A stretch of 64,000 nt of DNA from Tipula vernalis (GCA_958295665.1 OY282559.1:260778245-260842244); one strand, 5' to 3'; shown: positions 22,101-31,445, counted from the first letter of the stretch. The notes: generated by a model from the sequence alone, not told the origin. Numbers and translations: made by a program.

Positions 22101-22752
22101 TTGGTACTCTATAGTCGTTGTCTGGTTTAACTAGGGCTTTCCCGATTATAATTTCCTTGGCTCCGTTCTCCTCTTCGTTAGCTTCCACAACCCACAACCT
22201 GGGTGACCCAGAACCTCCCTCCAATTTTCCCCATAGGATCGTCTCCGAATTCGGTGGCAGCTTCTCCCGATGATCAATAATAATTCGCCTGATAGTTGCT
22301 CCGGCACTGCTAGATTGAAGTGGCAACTCGATGTTATCGTAACTTAAAACTCCTCGTCCAACATCCACCACGAAGCCATTTGCCCTCATGAAGTCCATCC
22401 CCATTATGACTTCATCCACAATATCTGCAATCAGCACTTCGTGTTGGAAAAGAGTTCTCCCGATTTTTATTTTCACGATCTTTTTGCCTTTTATTATTGA
22501 ACTATCTCCAGTTGCTGTTTGTAACTTCAATCCATTAGCTGGTTGTACACCTCCATCGATCAGATCTTTACGGACAATCGTGCGATTTGCTCCCGTATCC
22601 AGAGTGATGATGCAATCCGTGCCATCAATGTCGCCTTTGATTGTTAAGCTGTCACCGCCTCTTGCTACTTTCGAAACGCGGATGGAGGTTATGGGGCAAT
22701 CGGTTGTGGGAGTCAGCTTCTGCCCCTTTAAGCTGACTCGTTGTAGTTTAAC
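19129..22752 (-). CDS. pol: Gypsy Pol (protease, RT, RNase H, integrase), -1 frame
   Basis: This frame has no useful AUG at its start and is entered by -1 shift at 22746-22752. Protease DTGA is at 22588-22599. RT follows (GVIEPSNSPWSSPVVLVEKK, FCVDYRKLN, LDLQSGYWQVEV) with catalytic YLDD at 21328-21339. RNase H shows ILDTDASNDGIGGVL, TRKELLAIV and RTDHGALRWLL. Integrase has an HHCC zinc module (HGGASGGHLG, CQKCDQC), then the DDE core (AMDVAGPF, HTDQGRNFES, SDGMVERFNG) and a GPY/F-type end (WEGPYTVI). It ends RDEQA and overlaps nothing downstream. All catalytic residues that I can check are present. It would process Gag-Pol, copy RNA to DNA and integrate it. It is nearly identical to the copy at 55148-58771. 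Confidence 0.93.
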   Translation of the reverse strand, partial: VKLQRVSLKGQKLTPTTDCPITSIRVSKVARGGDSLTIKGDIDGTDCIITLDTGANRTIVRKDLIDGGVQPANGLKLQTATGDSSIIKGKKIVKIKIGRTLFQHEVLIADIVDEVIMGMDFMRANGFVVDVGRGVLSYDNIELPLQSSSAGATIRRIIIDHREKLPPNSETILWGKLEGGSGSPRLWVVEANEEENGAKEIIIGKALVKPDNDYRVPIRTLNLSDKTKTIKKGTVIGKCNEVSTIVKCEQRSPVEKADMQEQKEMVEQLMQKWTEDLTEAQKDSAHQLLKQYTSIFCSTSDNNGRTSMVKHRIDTGTEMPIRQPPRRLPLAKQEEVNRMVTDMQAAGVIEPSNSPWSSPVVLVEKKDGSMRFCVDYRKLNAVTKKDSYPLPRIDDTLDTLSGAQIFSTLDLQSGYWQVEVHEEDREKTAFSVGNGLWQFNVMPFGLCNAPATFERLMERVLKGLHWKTCLIYLDDIIVMGKDFDEHLKNLAEVLDRIQAAGLKLSPKKCKLFRTEVKYLGHLVTINGIHTDEEKIAAVKNWPRPKNLHELRSFLGLCTYYRRFVPGFANIAKSLHELTRKNKAFEWKNDQEEAFVELRRRLCVAPILAYPIPNVKFILDTDASNDGIGGVLSQKINGQERVIAYFSKTLSKPERNYCVTRKELLAIVECVKHFHKYLYGQKFHLRTDHGALRWLLQFKNPEGQVARWIERLQSYDFQIEHRKGSAHRNADALSRRPCPVECKHCGHVEAKEGIIDVRLTQVLPDEEWTDEMVRKEQLDDTDLSVIMEWKEKEHRPTWSEIADRTPIVKAYWAQWDSLRLENGCLKRLWESTDGKVKQLLLVIPKCRIAEILNEYHGGASGGHLGINKTLAKIRQRFYWAGCRQSVIEWCQKCDQCAAVKGPARKSRGTMKQYNVGAPFERIAMDVAGPFPTTESGNKYVLVIMDYFSKWPEVYPIPNQETTTIADAVVNNWISRFGVPMEIHTDQGRNFESVVFQEICQMLGINKTRTTPLHPQSDGMVERFNGTLEEYLAKVVEKNQRNWDRHIPMFLMAYRSAIHDTTGMTPAKTLFGDNLRLPGDLKFGAVPSSALCGQDYVDRMKEELNEIHQFVREKIRMSSDRMKARYDIRANNQGFQEGQLVWLHNPQRKKGLSPKLQPAWEGPYTVITRMNDVVYRIRKGHRGKPKVVHLERLALYRGGDLGPVRDEQA
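22710..22752 (-). promoter_or_regulatory. -1 ribosomal frameshift signal: GTTAAAC plus hairpin
   Basis: On the minus strand, GTTAAAC (22752-22746) sits in the gag phase as G-TTA-AAC. Six bases follow (TACAAC), then a perfect 10-bp stem GAGTCAGCTT / AAGCTGACTC with a 10-base loop. The gag stop TAA lies at the top of the stem. G-UUA-AAC is a known slippery heptamer in viral frameshift sites. The pol frame is open on both sides of it. Confidence 0.8.
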
Positions 22753-24215
22753 GGCTCCGCCGTCATTTGGCCTTCTTGCCTAGCCAACGCCTGCTCCCCG
22801 CTTGGTCGTCGCTGCATAGGAGATGGTGATCTTCCCCTTTTTCTTCTTAATTCCCAGCAGTCGCGAGAGATGTGACCGACCTTATCACATGCCCAACATT
22901 TGATTTTGCCGCTTCCATCTCGGTATCTTGGTGTTGACCGCTCGTTGTTTATGCTTGTATCGATTTCTACTCGGCGTATTTTCATTGACGGTTTGGTGAT
23001 GGCTTGTGCAGTTTCATTTGTTAACGCACAAGCGATGGTTTCCGCAAAGGTTGCTTTAGGTGACAACATCACCGCCCTGCGTGTCTCTGGATCTCGAATG
23101 CCGTCAATGAATGCGTCAATTTTTAGCCTTTCCATATAATCAGCCGACGTACTGGTATGTGCTAGATGTACTAGTCGCTCGATTGCCGATGAAAATTCCT
23201 GAAGTGATTCTCCTCCCTTTTGGTAGCGGCTTTTCAATTCCATTCGATAGATTTCCCGCTTGTGATCACTGCCGTACTTCCGATCCAGCGCCTTCATAAT
23301 TTCGAGATAGCTGCTGCGCTCTTGTTCCGGGATGGTTTGTAAAGCCTCTGCTGCTTCGCCTTTGAGGGCCACTATTAATGCCGCGACACGATGTTCGTCG
23401 TTCCAATGATTTTGATTGGCTGCCGTCTCAAATTGAAATTTGAAAATGACGAAAGATGTTGTTCCGTCGAATGTTGGTGGCTTTATCTTGATTGATTGGA
23501 CGGTTTGTACCACTTGTGTTGTTGTTCCACTTGCCTTGATATCAGTTAGTTCTTTCTCGAGCCGTTGGCATTTTTCTTCAACCTGCTGAACCTCCGTTTT
23601 GACAAGTTGAACTTCCTTTTGCAGTTTTTGGTCAACCTGTTGAATCTCCATTTGCAGCTTCTCTACTTCGCCGTGTATGTTAGCAGATAATTCGAGAAGT
23701 TTCTCGTCCATTCTCTTATGACCATCAGTAATTTGGCTTTTAATTTCTTCTCCTTGTTTCTCCACCCGGTGTTGAAGTTCTTCGTTTGATTGTTTCATAG
23801 TCTCCAACTGCCGCACATTTTGTTGTTCCATTTCATTCTTAATTTCTTGGTTTGACTGCACTGCTTGTTGCGCCATTTGATTTTTAATTTCTCCTAGCTG
23901 TCGTTCGTTTTGTTGTTTCATTAGACTCATCTGTCCCGTCATCTGGTTCATAGCAGCTATTAACTGCGACAAATCGAAACTTCCAGAATGTTCTTGTGTC
24001 TTTTCGACCAACGGTTGTTTATCTTCTGCTTTCTGCTCTACGGTTGCCGCATCCGTTACTTTCTCTCCAAAATCATGATGTTCCGCGTCCAGCCCTTCTT
24101 TCTCCATGGCATCACGTAGTCGCGCTTGTAAAGCTGCTTTACCCCCATCAGTAGCCAAACCCCGTTTCTCAAGTTCGCTCTTTAATTCTGGAACTTTTAA
24201 TTCGCTGAGAATCAT
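22728..24215 (-). CDS. gag: Gypsy Gag with N-terminal SAP domain
   Basis: I start at the ATG of MILSELKVPELK (495 residues). An in-frame GTG lies 21 bases upstream. Residues 1-36 fit a SAP motif (LKVPELKSELEKRGLATDG, then a second helix). About 85-215 is Gln/Glu/Lys-rich heptad coil. About 235-400 is the retrotransposon capsid region (FKFQFETAANQ, YLEIMKALDRKYG, LKSRYQKGGESLQEF). One zinc knuckle follows (CWACDKVGHISRDC), then an Arg-rich tail. Gag would form the particle and bind RNA. The SAP module could hold it on chromatin. It ends in the frameshift stem, giving Gag alone or Gag-Pol. Confidence 0.88.
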   Translation of the reverse strand: MILSELKVPELKSELEKRGLATDGGKAALQARLRDAMEKEGLDAEHHDFGEKVTDAATVEQKAEDKQPLVEKTQEHSGSFDLSQLIAAMNQMTGQMSLMKQQNERQLGEIKNQMAQQAVQSNQEIKNEMEQQNVRQLETMKQSNEELQHRVEKQGEEIKSQITDGHKRMDEKLLELSANIHGEVEKLQMEIQQVDQKLQKEVQLVKTEVQQVEEKCQRLEKELTDIKASGTTTQVVQTVQSIKIKPPTFDGTTSFVIFKFQFETAANQNHWNDEHRVAALIVALKGEAAEALQTIPEQERSSYLEIMKALDRKYGSDHKREIYRMELKSRYQKGGESLQEFSSAIERLVHLAHTSTSADYMERLKIDAFIDGIRDPETRRAVMLSPKATFAETIACALTNETAQAITKPSMKIRRVEIDTSINNERSTPRYRDGSGKIKCWACDKVGHISRDCWELRRKRGRSPSPMQRRPSGEQALARQEGQMTAEPLNYNESA

Positions 24216-24240
24216 TTTCTTTATCTTTTTATTCACAATC

Positions 24241-24255
24241 CCACCGCTGTCACCA
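24241..24255 (-). other. Candidate primer-binding site
   Basis: TGGTGACAGCGGTGG begins three bases after the 5' LTR on the minus strand, the place and TGG start expected for a tRNA 3' end. The primer tRNA was not identified. Confidence 0.55.
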
Positions 24256-24258
24256 AAT

Positions 24259-24744
24259 TGTTACGTTTTTGCCTTGTCAAACAAGGTTCGTATCACTGGA
24301 TTGTGAATAATACAAACTCAATTCAATTTATCACCAACGAATTTATTTATTTCACAAAATTTATTACAACACAGTTTATCAATAAAAATTCACAAAATCA
24401 CTTTATATAAATTATTCTTAAATTTTACTGATCACTTTTACTTTATTTATCGCACTATAACACTTTTTTAAATCACTTTTTATTTCCTTTTAATCTTTAT
24501 ACTATCGCTTACTAATAATCTTACAAGTTTACACTATCGCGTTCCAAATACGAATAATCCAATTCGATCTTGTTCGCCTTTTTATATACACAAACCAAGC
24601 TTCTCGAAAGTTCACGACTTTTCCAGTTGGAATAGCGTAGAAACATTACGTAACAATTTTTATCATGGAAAATTCCATTTAGTACATTAAACATTGAGCT
24701 ATTAGTTTTACTTATTCTATTACACACTAGGTGTCACCGTCACA
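24259..24744 (-). repeat. 5' LTR of gypsy copy A
   Basis: 486 bp. It carries a TATATAAAAAGG promoter box (minus strand, near 24598-24589) and AATAAA-type signals close to its end. It appears identical to 18632-19117. Confidence 0.93.
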
Positions 24745-24759
24745 GTACTTTAAACATAT

Positions 24760-25258
24760 TGTGACGGTGACACCTAGTATATAATAGAAGAAGTCAAATG
24801 AATAGCTCAATGTTTAACTGTACTAAAATGGGATTTTCCATGATAAAAATTGTTACGTAATGTTTCTACGCTATTCTAACTAGAAAAATCATGAGCTTTC
24901 TAGAAGTTTGGTTTGTGTATATTAAAAGGCGAACAAGATCGAATTGGATGATTAGTATTTGGAACGCGATAGAGTAAAATTTTAAGATTATTAGTAGTAT
25001 TTGGAAAGCGACAGTGTGAAGATTAAAAAGTAAATAAAAAGTGATTTAAAAAGTGTTGTAGTGCGAAATAAAAATTATAAGTGAACAGTAAAATTGTGTG
25101 AAAATTATTTAAAGTGATTTTGTGAATTATCGTTAGTAAATAGTGTTGTTATACTTTTTGTGTGACATAAATAAATTCGTTGGGGATAAATTGAATTGAT
25201 TTTGTTTTATTTACAATCCAGTGATACGAACCTTAATTGACAAGGCAAAAGCATAACA
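24760..25258 (+). repeat. 5' LTR of gypsy B
   Basis: 499 bp with several private changes (GCATAACA end). TGGTGACAGCCGTGGGA follows as a mutated primer-binding site. Confidence 0.88.
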
Positions 25259-25276
25259 ATTGGTGACAGCCGTGGG

Positions 25277-27443
25277 ATGGTGAATAAAAAGATAAAGAAA
25301 ATGATTCTCAACGAATTAAAAGTTTCAGAATTAAAGAGGGAACCTGAGAAACGGGGTTTGGCTACTGATGGTAGTAAAGCAGCTTTACAAGCGCGACTAC
25401 GTGACGCCATGGAGAAAGAAGGGTTGAAAGCTGACCATCATGATTTTGGCGTGGAAGTAACAGATGCGGCAACTTTAGAGAAAGAAGGAGATAAACAACC
25501 GTCAGCCGAAACAACACAACCACCATCTGGAAGTTTCGATTTGTCGCAGTTAATCGCTGCTATGAACCAGATGACGGGACAGATGAGTCTAATGAAACAA
25601 CAAAACGAACGATAGCTAGGAGAAAATAAAAATCAAATGGCACAACAAATAGAGAAAATTGAACAACCAATCCAGGAAAATGCAGAAGGTCAAAAGAGAA
25701 TGGACGAGAAACTTCTCGAATTATCTACTAACATACCCGGCGAAGTGGAGAAGCTGCAAATGTAGATTCAAAAGGTTGACGAAAAATTATAAACGAAGGT
25801 TCAACATGTTGAAGAGAAATTGCAAATGGAGATTCAACAGGTTGAAGGAAAATTAGAAATGAAGGTTCAACAAGTTGTGGAAAAATTTCAACGTCTCGAG
25901 AAAGATCTAACTGATGTCAAGGCAAGTGGAACAACGACGCAAGTGGTACAAACCATTCAATCAGTTAAGTTAAAACCACCAAACTTCAACGGTACAACAT
26001 CTTTCGGCATTTTCAAATTTCAATTTGAAACGGCAGCCAATCAAAACCGTTGGAATGATGAACATCTTGTCGCAGCGTTAATAGTGGCCCTTAAAGGTGA
26101 AGCAGCGGAGGCCTTACAAACAATAGGAAGTACGGCATTGACCACAAGCGTGAAATCTATGGAATGGAATTGAAAAGCCGCTACCAAAAGGGAGGAGAAT
26201 CACTTCAGAAATTTGCATCGGCAATCGAGCGATTAGTACATCTAGCACATACCAGTACATCGGCCGATTATATGGAAAGGCTTAAAATTGACGCATTCAT
26301 TGACGGAATTCGAGATCCAGGAACACGCAAGGCGGTGATGTTATCACCTAAAGCAACGTTCGCGGAAACCGTTGCGTTTGCGTTAATGATCGAGGCTGTA
26401 CAGAACTTCACCAGACCATCATTAAATAGGCACCAAATGAATTTAGACACGAACGGCAGCATGGAGCGAATGGTACCGACAGTCGGAAGAAGTAGGCTTA
26501 GGTGTTGGGAATGTGACAAGTTGGGTCACATCACAATGGACTGTCGGAATGTTATACAGGGAGAGAGAAGATCGCCACCTTTTATGCGGACAAACGCCGA
26601 ACGGTCGGAACAAAGGTCTAGAAGTAGCATGCTAAGATGTTTGGTATGTAACAGGATTGGTCACATCTCGCGAGATTGTTTGGAAGCAAGAGGAAAACGG
26701 CACGGATCACCAACTTCTGTGAAAAGAGCACTAAGAGGAGAACGGGAATCGGATGAACGGATGGCAACAGTCGGTATAGTGGAAAGGTTAGAAGTGAGTT
26801 TGAAGGAACCGAAGCTGGCTTCGCTGTCTGGTTGCCCCATAACATTCATCCATGTTACGCGTGTAGCACGAGGTGAAAGCAGCGTAACAATCAAGGGCGA
26901 TATGTTGATGGGAGGAAGTGTATCATTACGCTGGATACCGGAGCAACCCACACAATTGTTCGGAACGACTTGATCGAAGGAGCTGTGCAGCTGGTTGATG
27001 GGTTGAAATTAATAATGGCAAATGGAAAGAGTACAATAATAAAAGGCAAAAACTTCGTGAAAATAAAGATCGCGAGAACTCTTTTCGAACACGAAGTTCT
27101 GATTGCCGACATTGTGGACGAAGTCATTTTGGGAACGGACTTCATGAAGATGAATGGCTTTGTGTTGGATTTTGGACGAGGATTATTGAGTAACGTTAAC
27201 ATCGAGCTGAAACTTAAATTTTACTGTATGGATGCGACAGTAAGGCGAGTAACAATCAGCCATTGCGAGGAGCTGCCATCGAAATCTGAAACAATTATTG
27301 AGGAAATCAATGAGCACCAGGTTAAGAAGACATTGGATAAGAAGGGCCGAGTTGTGCGAAGTGGAGTGCTAGTGTCCGGTGGCTGGATGAGGATCATTAT
27401 GGCAAACAAGCCAACGGCGGAAGATTTGACGAAAAGCGGCTGA
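25277..27443 (+). pseudogene. Gag-protease of gypsy B, broken
   Basis: SAP domain (25298 onward), coil, capsid and two zinc knuckles (CWECDKLGHITMDC, CLVCNRIGHISRDC) are recognisable. Stops interrupt them near 25613, 25763 and 25790, a deletion removes part of the capsid near 26130, and the frame shifts near 26920. Protease LDTGATHTIV is at about 26934. It ends in a short tail at 27443. The stop at 25790-25792 is shared with copy D. Confidence 0.85.
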
Positions 27444-27541
27444 AACGGAGCCGCGTTCTACAGTGGAAGAAGCATTCGTCGTCGAAAGTTCAGCCTACAT
27501 GGACGGCACCCAACAGGACGAACAGGCTTAGGTGGGGGTAG

Positions 27542-28016
27542 TGTGACGGTGACACCTAGTGTGTAATAGAATAAGTTAAAATTAATAGGTCAATGTTAAA
27601 CTGTACTAAAATGGAATTTTCCATGATAAAATTGTTCTACACTATTCTAACTAGAAAAATCATGAGCTTTCTAGATGTTTGGTTTGTGTATATAAAAAGG
27701 CGAACGAAGTCGAATTAGAGTAGTATTTGAAACGCGATAGAGTAAACTTGTAAGATTATTATTAGTATTTGGAAAGCGACAGTGTGAAGATTAAAAAGTA
27801 ATTAAAAAGTAATTTAAAAAGTGTTGTAGTGCGAAATAAAAATTATAAGTGAACAGTAAAATTATGTGAAAATTATTTAAAGTGATATCGTTAATAAATA
27901 GTGTTGCTATAATTTTTGTGTGACATAAATAAATTCGTTGGGGATAAATTGAATTGATTTTGTATTATTCACAATCCAGTGATACGAACCATGAGTGACA
28001 AGGCAAAAACATAACA
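27542..28016 (+). repeat. 3' LTR of gypsy B
   Basis: 475 bp with deletions relative to its partner. It is followed by GTAA and then directly by the next LTR. Confidence 0.85.
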
Positions 28017-28020
28017 GTAA

Positions 28021-28501
28021 GGTGACGGTGACACCTAGTGTGTAATAGAATAAGTAAAACTAATAGCTCAATGTTTACTGTACTAAATGGAATTTTCCAC
28101 GATAAAAATTGTTACGTAATGTTTCTACGCTATTCCAACTGAAAAAGTGAACTTTCGAGAAGCTTGGTTTGTGTATATAAAAAGGCGAACAAGATCGAAT
28201 TGGATTATTCGTATTTGGAACGCGATAGTGTAAACTTGTAAGATTACCAGTAATAATTGGTAAGCGATAGTATAAAGATTAAAAAGGAATTAAAAAGTGA
28301 TTTAAAAAGTGTTTTTGTGCGAAATAAAAAGTGAAAGTGATCAGTAAAATTTGAGAATAATCTATATAAAGTGATTTTGTGAATTTTGATTGATAAACTG
28401 TGTTGTAATAAATTTTGTGAAATAAATAAATTCGTTGGAGATAAATTAAATTGATTTTGTATTATTCACAATCCAGTGATACGAACCTTGAGTGACAAGG
28501 C
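28021..28501 (+). repeat. 5' LTR of gypsy C, 3' end deleted
   Basis: It begins GGTGACGGTGACACC (first T changed to G) and runs into gag at AAGGCAAAATG, missing CGTAACA, the primer-binding site and the leader. Confidence 0.85.
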
Positions 28502-28504
28502 AAA

Positions 28505-30826
28505 ATGATTCTCAACGAACTAAAAGTTCCAGAATTAAAGAGGGAACTTGAGAAACGGGGTTTGGCCACTGATGGCACTAAAGCAGCTTTACAAGCGCGA
28601 CTACGTGAGGCCATGCAAAACGAAGGGCTGGACGCGGAACATCATGATTTTGGAGAGAAAGTAACGGATGCGACAACCGTAGAGCAGAAAGCGGAAGATA
28701 AACAACCGTTGGTCGAAAAGACACAAGAACATTCTGGAAGTTACGATTTGTCGCAGTTAATAGCTGCTATGAACCAGATGACAAGACAGATGAGTCTAAT
28801 GAAACAACAAAACGAACGACAAATGGTGAAAATTGATCAGTCAAACCAAGAAATTAAAAATGAAATGGAACAACAAAATGTGCGACAGTTGGAACAACAA
28901 AATCAGTCTAACCAGGAAATAAAACACGAAATGAAACAACAGTTGGGCGAAATTAAGGAGTCAAACCAAATTATAGAGCGTCAGATGGGGGAAATTGCCG
29001 AAGGTCAAAAGAAAATGGACGAGAAAACTATAGAACTATCTACAAATGTTCATGGTGAAATAGAGAAATTGCAGACGGATTTACAATCAGAAATTCAACA
29101 TGTTAGAACTGAATTTAAGACGGAGATTCAACAGGTTGAAGAAAAGTTTCAACGTCTAGAGAAAGAGCTGATTGATGTCAGAGCAAGTGAAACAACGATG
29201 CAAGTGGTACAAACCGTCCAATCAATCAAGTTAAAACCATCAAACTTCGACGGTACAACATCTTTCGGCATTTTCAAATTTCAATTTGAAACGGCAGCCA
29301 ATCAAAATCGTTGGAATGATGAACATCTTGTCGCAGCGTTAATAGTGGCCCTTAAAGGTGAAGCTGCAGAGGCCTTACAGACAATTCCGGAAAAAGATCG
29401 CAACAGTTATCTCGAAATTATGAAGGCGCTGGATAGGAAGTACGGCAGTGATAACAAGCGGGAAATCTATCGAATGGAATTGAAAAGCCGCTACCAAAAG
29501 GGAGGAGAATCACTTCAGGAATTTTCATCGGCAATCGAGCGATTAGTACATCTAGCACATACCAGTACATCGGCCGATTATACGGAAAGGCTAAAAATTG
29601 ACGCATTCATTGACGGCATTCGAGATCCAGAAACACGCAGGGCGGTGATGTTGTCACCTAAAGCGACGTTCGCGGAAACCGTTGCGTTTGCGTTAACGAT
29701 CGAGGCTGTGCAGAACTTCACCAGACCGTCATTATTTAGGCACCAAATGAATTTAGACGCTAAAGGGTACATAGAGCGGGCAGTACCAAAATTTAGAAGC
29801 GGCAGGCTTAGGTGTTGGAAATGTGACAAGTTGGGTCACATTTCAATGGACTGTCGGAAAGTAATACATGGAGAGAGAAGATCGCCACCTTTTATGCGGG
29901 TAAAAACGGAACGGTCGCAACAAAGGTCTAGAAGCAGCGAGCGAAGATGTTGGGTATGTAACAGGATTGGTCACATCTCGCGAGATTGTTTGGAAACAAG
30001 AGGAAAGCGGCACGGATCACCAACTTCTGTGGAAAGAACACTAAGAAGAGAGCAGGGATCGGATGTACGGATGGCCACAGTCGGTAAAGTGGAAAGGTTA
30101 GAAGTCAGTTTGAAGGAACCGAAGCTGGCGTCTTCGTCTGGTTGCCCCATAACATTCATCCCTGTTACGAATGAAGCACGAGGCGGAAGCAGCGTCACAG
30201 TTATGGGCGGTGTTGATGGAAGGAGGTGTATTATTACGCTGGATACCGGAGCAACCCACACAATTGTTCGGAAAGATTTGATCGCAGGAGCAGTGCAGCT
30301 GGTTGATGGGTTAAAATTAAGAATGGCAAATGGGGAGAGTGCAATGATTAAAGGGAAAAAGATCGTGAGCATAAGAATCGGCGAAACTCTTTTCCCACAC
30401 GAAGTTCTGGTCGCCGACATTGTGGATGAGGTTATTTTGGGAACGGACTTCATGAGGATGAATGGCTTTGTGTTAGATTTTGGACAAGGAATATTGATTA
30501 GCGATAACATCGAGCTGAAACTTAAATTTAACGGATTGGATGCGACAGTAAGGCGAGAAACAATCAGTCATTGCGAGGAGCTGCCATCGAAATCTGAAAC
30601 AATTGTTGAGGAAACGAATGAACCCCAGGTTAAACAGATATTGGATAAAAAGGGCCGAGTTGTGCGAAGAGGAGTGCTAGTTTCGGGCGACTGGATGAGA
30701 ACTCGATGTGCCATACGGGCAAATGGCCAGGGATTACACGAGGGGCAATTGGTGTGGCTTCACAACTCGCAACAAAAGAAGGGGGATTTATCGGCGAAAG
30801 TGCAGCCTATATGGACGGCACCCTAA
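28505..30826 (+). CDS. Gag-protease fusion of non-autonomous gypsy C
   Basis: 773 residues in one frame. SAP domain (MILNELKVPELK, residues 1-36). Long Gln-rich coil (about 90-225). Capsid region (about 245-410). Two zinc knuckles (CWKCDKLGHISMDC, CWVCNRIGHISRDC). Protease with LDTGATHTIVRKDL near residue 580. After about residue 730 the frame joins a fragment of the integrase C-terminal tail (GQLVWLHNSQQKK) and stops at a TAA where copy D has TAC. RT, RNase H and the integrase core are absent. No frameshift is needed, so every molecule would carry protease. It may package its own RNA with helper Pol. Whether it is expressed is unknown, because the primer-binding site is gone. Confidence 0.8.
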   Translation: MILNELKVPELKRELEKRGLATDGTKAALQARLREAMQNEGLDAEHHDFGEKVTDATTVEQKAEDKQPLVEKTQEHSGSYDLSQLIAAMNQMTRQMSLMKQQNERQMVKIDQSNQEIKNEMEQQNVRQLEQQNQSNQEIKHEMKQQLGEIKESNQIIERQMGEIAEGQKKMDEKTIELSTNVHGEIEKLQTDLQSEIQHVRTEFKTEIQQVEEKFQRLEKELIDVRASETTMQVVQTVQSIKLKPSNFDGTTSFGIFKFQFETAANQNRWNDEHLVAALIVALKGEAAEALQTIPEKDRNSYLEIMKALDRKYGSDNKREIYRMELKSRYQKGGESLQEFSSAIERLVHLAHTSTSADYTERLKIDAFIDGIRDPETRRAVMLSPKATFAETVAFALTIEAVQNFTRPSLFRHQMNLDAKGYIERAVPKFRSGRLRCWKCDKLGHISMDCRKVIHGERRSPPFMRVKTERSQQRSRSSERRCWVCNRIGHISRDCLETRGKRHGSPTSVERTLRREQGSDVRMATVGKVERLEVSLKEPKLASSSGCPITFIPVTNEARGGSSVTVMGGVDGRRCIITLDTGATHTIVRKDLIAGAVQLVDGLKLRMANGESAMIKGKKIVSIRIGETLFPHEVLVADIVDEVILGTDFMRMNGFVLDFGQGILISDNIELKLKFNGLDATVRRETISHCEELPSKSETIVEETNEPQVKQILDKKGRVVRRGVLVSGDWMRTRCAIRANGQGLHEGQLVWLHNSQQKKGDLSAKVQPIWTAP

Positions 30827-30942
30827 AGGACAAGAAAAGGACAAGGAGGTAAACCAATGGCGGTACATTTAGAGAGGCTGGCCCTCTACAGAGGAGGTAA
30901 TTTCGGTCCTGTTCGGGACGAACAGGCTTAGGTGAGGGGTAG

Positions 30943-31441
30943 TGTGACGGTGACACCTAGTGTGTAATAGAATAAGTAAAACTAATAGCTCAATGCTTTA
31001 CTGTACTAAATGGAATTTTTCATGATAAAAATTGTTACGTAATGTTTCTACGCTATTCCAACTGAAAAAGTCGTGAACTTTCGAGAAGCTTGGTTTGTGT
31101 ATATAAAAAGGCGAACAAGATGGAATTGGATTATTCGTATTTGGAACGCGATAGAGTAAACTTGTAAGATTATTAGTAATAATTGGTAAGCGATAGTGTG
31201 AAGATTAAAAGGAATTAAAAAGTGATTTGAAAATTACACTAAAAGTGTAAAATAAAAAGTAAAAGTGATCAGTAAAATTTGAGAATAATTTATATAAAGT
31301 GATTTTGTGAATTTTTATTGATAAACTGTGTTGTTATAAATTTTGTGAAATAAATAAAGTCGTTGGTGATAAATTAAATTGATTTTGTATTATTCACAAT
31401 TCAGTGATACGATCCTTAATTGACAAGGCAAAAACGTAACA
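30943..31441 (+). repeat. 3' LTR of gypsy C
   Basis: 499 bp, complete, ending CGTAACA. It differs at many sites from the left LTR. Confidence 0.9.
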
Positions 31442-31445
31442 ATAT

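Larger units (their letters stand above)
18632..24744 (-). mobile_element. Ty3/gypsy retrotransposon, full-length autonomous copy A
   Basis: This is a 6113-bp element flanked by GTAC duplications (18628-18631 and 24745-24748). Its two 486-bp LTRs look identical by eye, so insertion is recent. Order on the minus strand: 5' LTR (24744-24259), primer-binding site, gag, -1 frameshift signal, pol (protease, RT, RNase H, integrase), polypurine GGTGAGGGGTAG, 3' LTR (19117-18632). No env frame lies between pol and the 3' LTR. Both frames are open, so this copy could supply proteins to the deleted relatives nearby. Confidence 0.93.
24760..28016 (+). mobile_element. Gypsy derivative B, internally deleted and decayed
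   Basis: LTRs at 24760-25258 and 27542-28016 differ in length and sequence, so this copy is older. Inside are a broken Gag, a protease fragment and then a short tail that runs straight to the GGTGGGGGTAG polypurine tract. RT, RNase H and integrase are absent. ATAT lies on its left (24756-24759), but the right side shows GTAA. The same ATAT recurs only after the next element (31442-31445). Confidence 0.85.
28021..31441 (+). mobile_element. Gypsy derivative C, gag-protease only
   Basis: The left LTR (28021 to about 28501) has lost its last bases together with the primer-binding site and gag leader. The right LTR is complete (30943-31441). The interior is one long Gag-protease frame that jumps directly to the last part of the integrase tail, then a GGTGAGGGGTAG polypurine tract. 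ATAT lies to the right. A matching ATAT lies only to the left of element B, so B and C together look like one insertion unit. Confidence 0.85.

Noticed and set aside
24106..24306. Recurrent 62-67 residue frame beginning MASRSRACKAAL in several places
   Set aside because: It is antisense to the SAP domain of gag and spans the gag-LTR boundary. It recurs only because gag is repeated.
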